The notes below the pieces were generated by a model that was not told the origin of the DNA, did no database searches, and saw only the letters and a program-made list of their open reading frames with translations. DNA of 64,000 bases from a virus. Made by a program: the position numbers and the translations under genes. This document shows, one piece after another, positions 40,078 to 49,748 of the stretch. The DNA lies in the IMG/VR virus record IMGVR_UViG_3300030943_000007, positions 17,942 to 81,941 of that record; one strand, 5' to 3'. Numbering within the stretch: the first letter of the stretch is position 1; each line of letters opens with the position of its first letter.

Positions 40078-43000
40078 GTGTGCTCCTCCCGTTCGTGAAG
40101 TAGTGGTTGAGGTCGTGGATGCCGTAGTACCAGAAGCCGTGGTGGGTGGCTCCACGAGAAGTGTTCCCCAACAGTCTCCACCCAATCGACGGCGGGTGCT
40201 GACGAGTCTTCCCATTGGCGTCGCGAACCTCGCCCAAGTAGCTCAGCTCGCGCTGCAACTCGTACAGACTGCCGTTGCGCTGGGACTCCGGGAGACGCAG
40301 CCAATCGGACATCAGCTTGGCCATCCGTGTGCGGAGGTCCTTCGCCTGCTCCAAGAACTCGTTGTAGTGCGGGAGAGCGCCGGAGTTGATCTCCGCGATG
40401 ACCCTGTCGAGGTTCTGGAGGTGCCCTGCGAACGCCTGCTGGTTCTGGCTCTCGTGGTTCGGGTCGGGCCTGAAGCCGCGACGGATCCACGTGTGGCCAC
40501 CGTTCCATCCGGAGCCAGACAGGCCGTGAACTTCGACCTCCTCGATCCCGTGCTGCCTGTAGAAGGCGAACAGGTGGTCCTGCGTCTCGGCCATGTAGCC
40601 ACCGTCGGAGTGCGCTTCGCCGTTCTCCACCCGGGTGCCATTGCTCCGGAAGGAGCGGTTGAGGCGGGTGGTGCCCTTCGGGGTGGTGTAGCTGATGTTG
40701 AAGCCGTAGCTGGTCCCACTGACCGAGACAGAGAAGCGGGTGACCCCAGCCTCGCGCAGGGCGTGCTCGATGCCAGCCTTGAGATCGGCCTCGCCCTCAG
40801 CGGTGTAGAGGTAGTCCTGCATGGGCGTGGTGTTCGTTTCATCAAACCCGACCGAGCTGAGTTCCGGCTTCGGCGCGTCGTAGCGGTTGATGACCTCAGC
40901 ACTGACCGGAGTCCACGATCCGGCGCTTGGCCGGTCGATGGTGACTCCACGAGGAGCCCGTGCCGGAGTAGCGCCATTGAGGCTCTCCCCTGCGTAGGTG
41001 AAGGCGGTGCTCCGGTCGATGTTGCGGATCCGGCGTACCGAGCCCCCACTGCGGGAGACCAGCACGCTGCCACGACGCCGCCAGTAGCCTCCGGTGCCCC
41101 ACTGGACCCAGTGGTCGTCGGGGACCTGCAAGAGGTTGCGGGCGTCCACGCTGGAGCCCCGGGTCATGCCCACACCGGAGCCCACGGAGGACCGCGTCAC
41201 CGGGGCGTGGTCGCCCATGTAGGTGAACGTGGCGTTGTGCGACGCGACGGTGCTGAAGGGCCAGTTGGTGGACCCGCTGATGTCGGAGATGCCCGACCCG
41301 GTCACGACCCACTCGGTGCCGGAGGACCCACGGATGTGGGAGCCCACCGGGGCTTCCCGGATGTCTGTGCCGTTGAAGGTGCCTCCCGGAGTGAACCGGG
41401 GATCCGAGGGAGCTGCCGTCGCGTCGTTGATGTCGAAGGTGTAGCCGGAGGACATGTAGCTGCTGAAGAAGGACTCGCTCCGGTGGAAGCCGCCGCCGCT
41501 CTCCGTCCGCAGCGTGGGGTCTCCGAACTCGTTGAAGCCTGCCGCGGTGTCGAAGGTATCGCCGCTCCGGTTGGTCACCCGGACGTGGGCACCCTCGGGC
41601 AGGTTGATCAGCTGCTCGGCGGTCGTGGCGCGCGTCAGGCCCGCCTCGGGGACGTCAGGAACGTCCGGCGTAGCCGGGGCGGCAGGCATGGGATCACGGT
41701 GGAAGGAGCCCGTGGAGGCCAGCGAGAAGATGCCCCTGCGGGAGCGAGTCCAGATGGTGCCGTCGGTCAGCTCCAGTCCATCGGAGGTGACGGTGAGCCG
41801 GACGATCTGGCCGTTCGGGTACTTGTACTCGAAGACCGACCCGAGGGGTGCGTTGAGCATCTCGTCGACACTGACCGAGTCCGTGCCGTTCATGCCGTGC
41901 ACGACCTCGAAGGTGTTGCCTCCGCCGACAGCGGTGTTCATCCGCTCCTCGGTCAGCGGCCACTCCCGACCGGAGGCCATCCGGATGACCCGGTTGCCGT
42001 GGACGTCCCTGTCGATGGTGGCCATCATGAAGCGGTCATCAATGCCGACCGACCCGTTGACCCTGACCCGGGTCCCGATGGGCTGGTTGACCAGCGAGGG
42101 GACGTCGATGGGGGTAGCAGGCTCCCTCGGGGTGTCCGCGCCACCACGGTCTGCGGGCTCGACAGAGCCGTTCGTCTGGGACGGCTCGGGTGCCGGGGTG
42201 ATCTGACCGGTGTCGAAGTTGTAGTCCGGAGGAGGCGGGGTAGCCGCTGCCGGTGCGTTGGGGGCGGCTGCCTCCGGAGCAGGAGTGGTGTCCGGCGTGG
42301 CGGGAGCGTTGCCGTCGGGCAGGTAGAACTCGTAGCCATGCAAGGTCGCCCACGAAGCGACCTCACTCTGATCGAAGGCGTCTCCGGTATTGATGTCGAC
42401 GAACATCCGTCCTCCGGAGCTGTACCTCAGCGTCCGGTCGGAACTGGCGTCCCCACTGTCAGGGTTGTCGTAGGTGACCCGCACCTGACGGTCCCGAGCC
42501 CTGTCGATCAAGGCCAAGGACGTGATGGTGAACCGGGCTCGCCCGTTGTGCTCAGAAGCGGAGAGGTTGGAAGGAGCCCACCCGGTGAGGTCCCGAGCAG
42601 CAGGAGCCTCAGGAGCTGCTGGCGTGGCCGGGATTTCCGGGATGTCCGGGGTGGTCGGAGCAGCAGGAGCGTCTGCCGATCCCTGCGGGGTGTCCCAGCG
42701 GGGCTTGGCCGTCGGGTCGTTGTCGCTGTTGAGGGCAGGCCTCTGGAGCACCGAGTGGTTTCTGAAAACAGGTCCGCTGGCGATGCCGTGGGCGTCCTCG
42801 CGCTGCCACGACTCTTCCTCGGGGATGCCGTAGTAGCCCGGGGGCCGACCTTCCGCCTGCTCCTGAATCATCTGGAGGAAGAGCTTCTTGTTGCGGGTCT
42901 TGTCGTGCTGGCGGGCGGCGGTGATGTTGCCCTGACGGATGCCGTCGCGGTCCCGCTTCATGCCGAAGTAGGCGGCGACGCCGAGGGAGACGTTCATGTC

Positions 43001-46000
43001 CTGCAACGGCGATCCGCGCATGGCCATGACCCGCTTCAGGATCTTGTCCGGGGTGCTGTCCCGGGGCGAGAGGCCGAGCTGGCGAGCCAGTGCCTTCTCC
43101 TGATTGGAGGTCAGCATGTTGGAGATGATCGAGCGGGCAACCTTGAGGTCGGCCAGCGTCACGTCCATCTGCTCCGGGCCCATGTTGACCCGCTCGGCGC
43201 TCGGGGAGACGCCGTTGACGTAGCGCCCGACCGTGACCCGCTGGTGGAAGTCAGCCATGGTCACGTTGTCGGGGATGATGACTGCGCCCGGCTCGGTGTA
43301 CTCGAACCCGAGCTTCTCGGCGGCGAAGCGGATCATGGCGGGCTTGTGCCGCGCTGGGACGAGGATCCTGCCGTCCGGGCCGTAGGTGCTGTACTTCTTG
43401 ATCGCCAGCTCGGAGAGGTGGTTGCGTACCTCCTGCGAACGGAAGATCGAGCCCGGGGGCAGCAGGTCGACGTTGTAGTACGAGGACTGCATCGAGCGGG
43501 AGTAGACCTGCGCGTTGATGAAGTCCCACAGGTCCTTCTGGGAGACCTTGGGGCCGCCCTCGTACAGATCGATGTTGGGGGTAGTGTCCCAGTTGGTGTC
43601 GATCATGTCGTGCGGGCGGGAGCCGGGCAGGTTGGTGATGTCCCCGAAGTGCAGACGACCGTCGTTGATGGCTGAGAAGATGGCGGCGTTGTTCTCGCCG
43701 AAGGAGTTGTAGCCCGCGCCACGGCGTCCCACGAGGAACATGAAGCCGGAGTTGTCCTGCGTGTCGTCAGTGCGGGTCAGGACGACCGGCAGGGACCGGC
43801 CACCGTTCTTGGACGACTTCACGTAGATGGTGACCTGCTGGCCGGGGCGCATCTCCCGGAGGTGGGCGTACTCCTGAATCTTGTCGCCGGGGACGTAGTC
43901 GCTGACGTTCTCGATGTGGCGCTCGGGCACCGTCGGTACGGGGTCGCCTTCGACGTGCTGCTTGCCGACGGTCACCTTCCCGTTGACGAGGGCAGGCTTC
44001 AGGACGCTGTTGGGGACGACCGTGTGATCGTCGTTGTTCATGACCTGCTCGTCAGGCATGACCGTGTAGGTGTGGTCGGTGCCGTCATCCCCAGCGAGGT
44101 GGATCTCGGTGCCGGGCTCCTGTGCGTTCACATCGTCGATGCGCGCGAGCCGGTCGCCCTCGTTCCAGCTGTCCTTCGAGGGGGTGCCCGAGATGTCCTG
44201 ATTGGGGACGTGCCACGCGGGCTGGTCACCGTTCTCGATGTAGTGCCCGACGTTGTCTTCCGACATCGGGATCCGCAGGCCGTTGAGGTCGGCCTCGTAG
44301 GTGCCGTCGGACCTGCGCTCGATGGAGACTTCCCCATCACCGAGCACGATGGCGTCACCCTGCGGGACGTCCGCGAGGTCGTTGGTGGTGGCCAGCTGGA
44401 CGGTGGCTCCGACGGGCTTCTGATCCGGGTCCGGGCCGTTGCGGACGACGACCGAGTCATCCCCGGCGACGTCGCTGGGCAGGTAGAAGTCCTGCGTGAC
44501 CTTGCCGATGGGGGTGTCGTAGGTGCCATCGGCGTTCTTCTTGCCGACGATCCCGGTGCCGTCCTGTGCGACGGAGCCGACCGCAGCCTGCTCGACCCAC
44601 GGGGCGTTGACCTTGTCGCCGGGCTTGGACGTCGGGTGTGCGTTCTGGTTGTTCCTGTTTCCAGAAAAAGCGTAGAAGTCCGTGGTCCCGTACAGCGGGT
44701 GCGGCTCCATCAGGTCGGCGAACTCCGTGGGGGACATGGAGATCTCGGTGTGGTCACCGTCGTCGGAGAGCAGGTGGATCTGGCCGTCGGCCTCCATGCC
44801 CCACAGGCCACCGCTGTACCGGTTCTTGGTGAGGAACTTGTCGCCCACCCGGGCGTTCAGGACGTCCTTGCGGTTGGTGACCGGGGTGGAGAACTTGCCC
44901 TCCCCGGCAGTGATGCCCTGCGCGCGCATGTCGGCGGCGCTGAGCCTGCGGTCGCCGAAGGCCTCGGTCGACATCGTGGGGGCTGGCTGGGGCTCGGCGG
45001 GAGCGTCCGGCTTGAGAGGGAGCTTGTCCTGCTTCGGGCTCTTCTTCTCTCCGTCGATGCCGTTGGCTGCGACGTCGGCAGTGATCGCCTTGTCCCGGTT
45101 GGCGTCCGGAACGGCGTTGTGCCCGATCTTGCCGTCGGAGCGACCCTTCGGTTCGGAAGCCGGGGAAGCTGCCTCCGCGCCGTTGAGCTTCGACTTGGCC
45201 TTGTCCAGCTCCTTGGCTGTCGCGCGCTTGTCCTTCTCAGCGGTGATTGCGGCGTGCCGGTCGGCCAGCTCCTTGTTGGTCGGGTGGATGTCCTTGGCCG
45301 CGCTGAGGTCCTCGTGGACGGCCTTCAGGTGGTTGTCGTCCATCGTGGCCGGGTCCTGCGGCGGAGCATCCTTCGGGGCGACCTCCCGGCGCTTCCGGGT
45401 GGGTACCGGCTTCGGGGGGATGGCACGCCGGGGGCCGGGGTCTGGGGCTGCGTCCGGCGTGCCATCGGGGGAAGTCTTGGTCTTGTCCTTGGAGTTCTTG
45501 TCGGGCAGGGCGAGCCGCTGCGGGCCGTTCCCGGCGCGCATCTGGGTGGCCAGCTCCTTGTACTGCTTGGCCTGCTCCGGGTCGGTGGACTCCGCCGACA
45601 TCTTGTCGAGGCGGGAGGCCATCTCCTCCAGATTGACGTCCGGCGCGGGGGTGCCGTCCGGGCCCGGGGCACCGGCAGGAACGTTGACGTCCGCACTGTT
45701 GGCGGTGGGGTCAGTCGGGTCGACGCCGAGGGTCTCCATGGTGAAGTCGGGGTCGTTGGCCTGCATGTTGTCGAGACGCTCGTTGAGCTGGTTCTCGGTG
45801 TTGCGGTCCCGCAGGTCCAGCGCGCGGCCCTTGGGGGTGAGCAGGTAGAGGTTGTGGTCGGGGGTGCGCGCGATGGCCACGGACTTGTCGCCGTTGAGCC
45901 GGAACACCTTGGACCCGGCAGGCAGCCGGTGCGGGTGTTCCCCCACCATGACGGTGTGGTCGCCTTCCAGCTTCGTGAACTGGGCGGTCTTGACGTCGAG

Positions 46001-46360
46001 GTCGGGGGAGTCGGCGATGACCTGCTTGATCTCTTCAGCGGTCTTCTTCGCCCGGGGGGTCTTGGGCGGCTCAGGCTTGTCCGGGGTCTTGGGACCCTTC
46101 GGACCCTTGGGGCCCTTGGGACCGTCTCCACCACCGGAGCCGCCCGCTGCTGCCGCGCGATCCTCGGGGACGGGGGTGTTGGGGAAGCGCTTGTCCGCGC
46201 GAGCGATGGCGTCGAGCGTGATCAGTGCACCAATGGGCAGGCCGTACTTGCGGGAACCCTCGGGGGTCCGGACGTGCCTGTCTCCCTTGCTGAGGAGGAG
46301 CAGGTTGTTGGCCAGCTCGACTACCTCGGGATCACTGATGTTGCTGAGCTGGAGGAGCAC
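40070..46360 (-). CDS. Giant virion-module protein (2,096 residues)
   Basis: The largest gene in the window. Residues 1-70 include RKYGLPIGALI, a motif shared with the 47437-47868 protein. Residues 75-110 are collagen-like and Pro-rich (GPKGPKGPKGPKTP), and 110-480 are charged and Pro-rich. Residues 1400-1850 hold several SH3-like beta units (GTRVRVNG, GAHVRVTNRSGD, GSHIRGSSGT). The C-terminal ~230 residues form a separate domain with GLSGSGWNGGHTWIRRGF and end LLGNTSRGATHHGFWYYGIHDLNHYF. Lying between MuF and protease genes, it may be packaged and ejected. Catalytic activity is not established. Confidence 0.8.
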   Translation of the reverse strand: MLLQLSNISDPEVVELANNLLLLSKGDRHVRTPEGSRKYGLPIGALITLDAIARADKRFPNTPVPEDRAAAAGGSGGGDGPKGPKGPKGPKTPDKPEPPKTPRAKKTAEEIKQVIADSPDLDVKTAQFTKLEGDHTVMVGEHPHRLPAGSKVFRLNGDKSVAIARTPDHNLYLLTPKGRALDLRDRNTENQLNERLDNMQANDPDFTMETLGVDPTDPTANSADVNVPAGAPGPDGTPAPDVNLEEMASRLDKMSAESTDPEQAKQYKELATQMRAGNGPQRLALPDKNSKDKTKTSPDGTPDAAPDPGPRRAIPPKPVPTRKRREVAPKDAPPQDPATMDDNHLKAVHEDLSAAKDIHPTNKELADRHAAITAEKDKRATAKELDKAKSKLNGAEAASPASEPKGRSDGKIGHNAVPDANRDKAITADVAANGIDGEKKSPKQDKLPLKPDAPAEPQPAPTMSTEAFGDRRLSAADMRAQGITAGEGKFSTPVTNRKDVLNARVGDKFLTKNRYSGGLWGMEADGQIHLLSDDGDHTEISMSPTEFADLMEPHPLYGTTDFYAFSGNRNNQNAHPTSKPGDKVNAPWVEQAAVGSVAQDGTGIVGKKNADGTYDTPIGKVTQDFYLPSDVAGDDSVVVRNGPDPDQKPVGATVQLATTNDLADVPQGDAIVLGDGEVSIERRSDGTYEADLNGLRIPMSEDNVGHYIENGDQPAWHVPNQDISGTPSKDSWNEGDRLARIDDVNAQEPGTEIHLAGDDGTDHTYTVMPDEQVMNNDDHTVVPNSVLKPALVNGKVTVGKQHVEGDPVPTVPERHIENVSDYVPGDKIQEYAHLREMRPGQQVTIYVKSSKNGGRSLPVVLTRTDDTQDNSGFMFLVGRRGAGYNSFGENNAAIFSAINDGRLHFGDITNLPGSRPHDMIDTNWDTTPNIDLYEGGPKVSQKDLWDFINAQVYSRSMQSSYYNVDLLPPGSIFRSQEVRNHLSELAIKKYSTYGPDGRILVPARHKPAMIRFAAEKLGFEYTEPGAVIIPDNVTMADFHQRVTVGRYVNGVSPSAERVNMGPEQMDVTLADLKVARSIISNMLTSNQEKALARQLGLSPRDSTPDKILKRVMAMRGSPLQDMNVSLGVAAYFGMKRDRDGIRQGNITAARQHDKTRNKKLFLQMIQEQAEGRPPGYYGIPEEESWQREDAHGIASGPVFRNHSVLQRPALNSDNDPTAKPRWDTPQGSADAPAAPTTPDIPEIPATPAAPEAPAARDLTGWAPSNLSASEHNGRARFTITSLALIDRARDRQVRVTYDNPDSGDASSDRTLRYSSGGRMFVDINTGDAFDQSEVASWATLHGYEFYLPDGNAPATPDTTPAPEAAAPNAPAAATPPPPDYNFDTGQITPAPEPSQTNGSVEPADRGGADTPREPATPIDVPSLVNQPIGTRVRVNGSVGIDDRFMMATIDRDVHGNRVIRMASGREWPLTEERMNTAVGGGNTFEVVHGMNGTDSVSVDEMLNAPLGSVFEYKYPNGQIVRLTVTSDGLELTDGTIWTRSRRGIFSLASTGSFHRDPMPAAPATPDVPDVPEAGLTRATTAEQLINLPEGAHVRVTNRSGDTFDTAAGFNEFGDPTLRTESGGGFHRSESFFSSYMSSGYTFDINDATAAPSDPRFTPGGTFNGTDIREAPVGSHIRGSSGTEWVVTGSGISDISGSTNWPFSTVASHNATFTYMGDHAPVTRSSVGSGVGMTRGSSVDARNLLQVPDDHWVQWGTGGYWRRRGSVLVSRSGGSVRRIRNIDRSTAFTYAGESLNGATPARAPRGVTIDRPSAGSWTPVSAEVINRYDAPKPELSSVGFDETNTTPMQDYLYTAEGEADLKAGIEHALREAGVTRFSVSVSGTSYGFNISYTTPKGTTRLNRSFRSNGTRVENGEAHSDGGYMAETQDHLFAFYRQHGIEEVEVHGLSGSGWNGGHTWIRRGFRPDPNHESQNQQAFAGHLQNLDRVIAEINSGALPHYNEFLEQAKDLRTRMAKLMSDWLRLPESQRNGSLYELQRELSYLGEVRDANGKTRQHPPSIGWRLLGNTSRGATHHGFWYYGIHDLNHYFTNGRSTRA

Positions 46361-46388
46361 TATTGTCCTGCCGTCCGTTCTGAGTAGT

Positions 46389-46625
46389 TCACCCGTCGCT
46401 TCGGGTACAGCCCTTGATGCTTTCGATGCTCTGTAGAAGATCGGCCACGTCCCCTTCGAGCACCAATCCGGACCTCAGAATGGACGCCGGGGAGAGCCCG
46501 GTGAAGCGGTACTCACGCTCAGATGTGGCGGCGTCAACCAGTACAGCGATCAGTCCCCGGGTGGCTCCCAACAGGCTGTCGAAGTGGAACCGGACGGTCT
46601 CGTGGGCGATGGTCTGCTCAGTCAC
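46389..46625 (-). CDS. Small hypothetical protein
   Basis: A 78-residue protein (MTEQTIAHETVRFHFDSLLGATRGLIAVLVDAATSEREYRFTG) overlapping the MuF-like gene by 8 bases. A late-motif promoter for the giant gene lies within it (46430-46446). Function unknown. Confidence 0.65.
   Translation of the reverse strand: MTEQTIAHETVRFHFDSLLGATRGLIAVLVDAATSEREYRFTGLSPASILRSGLVLEGDVADLLQSIESIKGCTRSDG
46430..46446 (-). promoter_or_regulatory. Late-motif promoter for giant gene
   Basis: The minus strand reads GGCCGATCTTCTACAGA. It lies inside the 46389-46625 gene, about 70 nt before the GTG at 46360. Confidence 0.55.
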
Positions 46626-47433
46626 TGGATTCGCTCCTCAGAAAGCGTTCGAGCTTGCGGAGCCACTTCATGATGCTGGCGAGGAAGCCGGGGCGGAGCT
46701 TCTTGACGGCGGAGGCGGACATCGTCTGGGGCTCAGAAACATCTCCGGTGACCTCCCCGTCCTCCTCCAGATAGTTCTCCAGCCCGACGATCACGATGAC
46801 CAGATGGCACAGGCAGCGGGGGTGTCGGGGCGGACCCTTGAGGTCGCCGTAGACCTTCATCCGGTTGTCTGCCGGGTACTCGGCCTCCAGTGCCACCTCG
46901 GTGTCGTGCAGGTCGGCGCACAGCTCGCAGGGGACGTGGTCGATGAAGTTGGCCTGCCACAACTTGCGGACGATGAAGCCGCCGCTGGAGGACAGCTCCT
47001 TGGCACTGCGGAGCAGGGCGTCTGTCTGGCCCCGGGCTGCGGCCACACCAGCGCTGTGACTGATTCTGGAAACAACCCGCACCAGATCCTCGGGCTTGCC
47101 GGGACTGGCCTTGTAGTCGCGGAGGTTCCGCTGGACGTCAGCCACGAGCCCGTCGAGGTAGGAGGACTTGATCACGTTCTTCGGGAGCCAGCGGGGCTTC
47201 CAGCGGGGGATCCCGGCCTGTTCAGCGATGTGGGCAAGGCCGACGGTGGCAGCGGAGCGGTAGGCGTCCCTGACGACGGCCTCCAGCGCCCAGCGGACGG
47301 AGGCTGCGGTGTAGTCGCCCTTGGCCCACGCCTCGAAGATCACCATGATCCGCTGCCGGGAGGAAGCCTCCAGAGCCCGGACGGCGAGGTTGGTCCGTCG
47401 GGCCGACTCGATCTGGTCTCCGAAGCTGGGCAC
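46618..47433 (-). CDS. MuF-like head morphogenesis protein
   Basis: A 271-residue protein. The C-terminal HVPCELCADLHDTEVALEAEY ... GPPRHPRCLCHLVIVIV holds the Cys/His pattern (CxxC, HPRCxC) typical of MuF minor head proteins. The N-terminus is helical. It lies in the standard place downstream of the portal gene. Confidence 0.85.
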   Translation of the reverse strand: MPSFGDQIESARRTNLAVRALEASSRQRIMVIFEAWAKGDYTAASVRWALEAVVRDAYRSAATVGLAHIAEQAGIPRWKPRWLPKNVIKSSYLDGLVADVQRNLRDYKASPGKPEDLVRVVSRISHSAGVAAARGQTDALLRSAKELSSSGGFIVRKLWQANFIDHVPCELCADLHDTEVALEAEYPADNRMKVYGDLKGPPRHPRCLCHLVIVIVGLENYLEEDGEVTGDVSEPQTMSASAVKKLRPGFLASIMKWLRKLERFLRSESSD

Positions 47434-47436
47434 CGA

Positions 47437-47868
47437 TCAGGCCGTGGGAGCTGCTGCGGCCTCAGGGGCAGCGGGTGCCTCAGCGGGAGCGGCGGGGGTG
47501 GGAGCATCGGCCTGCCCGGGGGTCTTCTGTCCCAGCGCCTTGTCGGCCCGGCCACGGGAGGCCACGAGGTCGTCGATCACGTCGGTGAGCTGTCCGGTGT
47601 TGGCGGCGTACTCCTTCACGGCGGTGGTGAAGACCTCCTGCACGTTGCGCATCTCGTTGATGTTGCCGGTCTCCTTGGCGATCTCGAACTGGCGCTGGAG
47701 GCTGACCAGACGGGTCATGGTCATCGCCCGGGTGGAGGCCTGCGTGTTCGGGTCGAAACGGTTCCCGATCTCGGTGCCGATGGGAACCCCGAAGAAGCGG
47801 GCTCCCTCAGTCGTGCGGACCTTCCGGCCTGATGCCGAACCTGCGGCGGTTGCGAGGGCCATGCTCAT
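47437..47868 (-). CDS. Hypothetical head-module protein
   Basis: A 143-residue protein with GARFFGVPIGTEIGNRF near residue 25, a PIG motif similar to that of the giant protein. A helical middle and an Ala/Pro-rich tail (PGQADAPTPAAPAEAPAAPEAAAAPTA) follow. It overlaps the portal stop by 4 bases. Function unknown. Confidence 0.75.
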   Translation of the reverse strand: MSMALATAAGSASGRKVRTTEGARFFGVPIGTEIGNRFDPNTQASTRAMTMTRLVSLQRQFEIAKETGNINEMRNVQEVFTTAVKEYAANTGQLTDVIDDLVASRGRADKALGQKTPGQADAPTPAAPAEAPAAPEAAAAPTA

Positions 47869-49748
47869 ACTCCTTCAGAGGCGTTGCTGAGGGCCAACAT
47901 GCGGTCGGCCCAATCCATCATGTCGTCCGAGATGCCGGAGAGTGCGACCTGACCGGGCTTGGGGGCCTTGACCACCGTCGGCGGCTTGCCGAACTTGCCG
48001 GGCTTGAGAGCCTTGGGCTTCTTGGCCTTGGGGGGCTGTCCGGGGACAGCAGGAGCTGCGGGCTGGCCCGGCACGGCGGGCGCTGCGACAGGCTGGGCCG
48101 GAACGAGCGGCTGGCCTGCTGTGGGTGCGGTCTGGCTGGCCTGCTGCTCCTCCGAGGACGGAAGGCCACGCGAGTCGGCGATCTTGTCCGCCTGATCGGC
48201 CATGTACCCGATGACATCCCCGAGGGAGTTCATCGACGCCAGCTCCTCATCGGACATCTCCAGCGCGGGGTCAGGAGGCAGAGGCTGCCCGTCCGGCCCG
48301 AGAGGGCCTGCTGTGGGGTCTCCGGGGACTCCCCCGGCACCCAGAGCTGGGTCCGCTCCCGGCACGCCTCCGGGGGCGAACTGGGCGGCAGCTGCGGCCT
48401 TCTCCTCGGCCTCGCGTGCTTCGACCTTCTCCCAGTCGATCTCCAGCCCCATGTCCTTGGCCTGCGTCTTCTCCAGCTCCCGCATGAACTCCTCGGAGAC
48501 GTTGGCGCTCTGGCCTGCGGTGGCGAGCTTGTCGAAGGTGGCTGCGATGGCCGCGCGCTGCTCGTCGGTGAAGGTGCCCCACGTGAAGGTCGGGTACTTG
48601 CCACCGTCGAAGTTGTAGTCGATCAGCTGGGGGATGATGTAGTGGTTGATCTGGTTGGCGACGTCGTCCATGATCGCCCGCAGCATCAGGATGAACATGT
48701 CATCCCCGGGCTTGGCGAAGTTCACCAGCGCACCGGACTCACCGGAGCCCCCACCCGTGTCCGCGTCGAAGAAGGCCGCGAGGACGGACTCGCTCATCAT
48801 GTGGTTGTGGTGGTTGATGAGGTTCAGGAAGTCGAAGGTTCCGCCCTCCTTCAGCACCTCGACCTTGAAGCCCTCGGGCATCATCATCCACTGGGCCAGC
48901 GCGAGGCTGCTCAGGTTCCGGGCGAACTCGGTCTTGGCGTTCTGGGAGGCGTTCGGGGGGACAGTGCCGATCCGGGTGCCTACGGCTGCCCGCTGGGCTG
49001 CGAGGTGGGCAGTGAAGTAGGCCTTGGCCTTGGCGTCGTAGTGCGGGAACGCGGACTCGAAGAAGGAGACGCCGTAGAACTTGCGCTCGTCCTCCTGCGC
49101 GGCGTAGTAGAACGCGTACTCGGGCTCGATGAAGACGTCGGTGACCTTGCCCCCGGTGACGGCGCGCTGACGGAGCCCGGCGAAGCCTCCTGTCTTGTCC
49201 GAGACGAAGGTCATGGTGTCGGAGGGACGGTAGGCCAGCTTCTGGAGGGTGACCTTGCCCTTGAGTGGGCCCTTGGTGGGGATCCAGAACACTTTCTCGA
49301 AACAAGCGAAGCCCTCGAACAGGGCTCCGAGCATCTGGCCGATGAAGCGCTGGAAGGTGGTGGTCATGCCACCGTTGGCCGGGGCCGTCCGGAAGACGTT
49401 CTCCATGAACTTGCCTTCGGCCTCTCCGCCGTCAGCAGGCTTGAAGGTGGCCGACACCAGCGAGGCGCGGATCGGCAGCGTCAGGAGGCGGTACAGGGCC
49501 CGTGCGTGGCCGTCGAGGCGGCGCATGGTGACCAGCTGGCGGGTGGTGGGGCGCTGGACGTCGTACTCGTCCTTGAGCACCTCGTTGAGGTCCTCGGTGG
49601 GGGTCTTCTTCAGGCCCATGCCGACGGGGTTGAACGGGGTGGTGTACGCCAAGGAGGAGTCCACACCCTGCTCGAAGCCCAGTGCAGGGATCTCCGAGGT
49701 CTGGTCGGAGGGCTTCTTGGTCTTGTCCTCAACAGCGGTACTAGACAC
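47865..49748 (-). CDS. Portal protein
   Basis: A 627-residue protein between terminase and MuF genes. MRRLDGHARALYRLLTLPIRASLVSATFKP and YYAAQEDERKFYGVSFFESAFPHYDAKAKAY fit DUF935-type portals. The last ~130 residues are Pro/Ala-rich (QPLVPAQPVAAPAVPGQP). It forms the dodecameric DNA channel. It overlaps the terminase stop by 8 bases. Confidence 0.9.
   Translation of the reverse strand: MSSTAVEDKTKKPSDQTSEIPALGFEQGVDSSLAYTTPFNPVGMGLKKTPTEDLNEVLKDEYDVQRPTTRQLVTMRRLDGHARALYRLLTLPIRASLVSATFKPADGGEAEGKFMENVFRTAPANGGMTTTFQRFIGQMLGALFEGFACFEKVFWIPTKGPLKGKVTLQKLAYRPSDTMTFVSDKTGGFAGLRQRAVTGGKVTDVFIEPEYAFYYAAQEDERKFYGVSFFESAFPHYDAKAKAYFTAHLAAQRAAVGTRIGTVPPNASQNAKTEFARNLSSLALAQWMMMPEGFKVEVLKEGGTFDFLNLINHHNHMMSESVLAAFFDADTGGGSGESGALVNFAKPGDDMFILMLRAIMDDVANQINHYIIPQLIDYNFDGGKYPTFTWGTFTDEQRAAIAATFDKLATAGQSANVSEEFMRELEKTQAKDMGLEIDWEKVEAREAEEKAAAAAQFAPGGVPGADPALGAGGVPGDPTAGPLGPDGQPLPPDPALEMSDEELASMNSLGDVIGYMADQADKIADSRGLPSSEEQQASQTAPTAGQPLVPAQPVAAPAVPGQPAAPAVPGQPPKAKKPKALKPGKFGKPPTVVKAPKPGQVALSGISDDMMDWADRMLALSNASEGV

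Noticed and set aside
40783-40796. Additional late-motif candidate (TTGAGATCGGCCT)
   Set aside because: It lacks the conserved GAAGATCGG and lies mid-gene with no start nearby.
40067-46387. Two very long plus-strand frames opposite the giant gene
   Set aside because: Antisense of GC3-rich codons. No ribosome site or family resemblance, and the minus-strand gene has overlapping neighbours in register.
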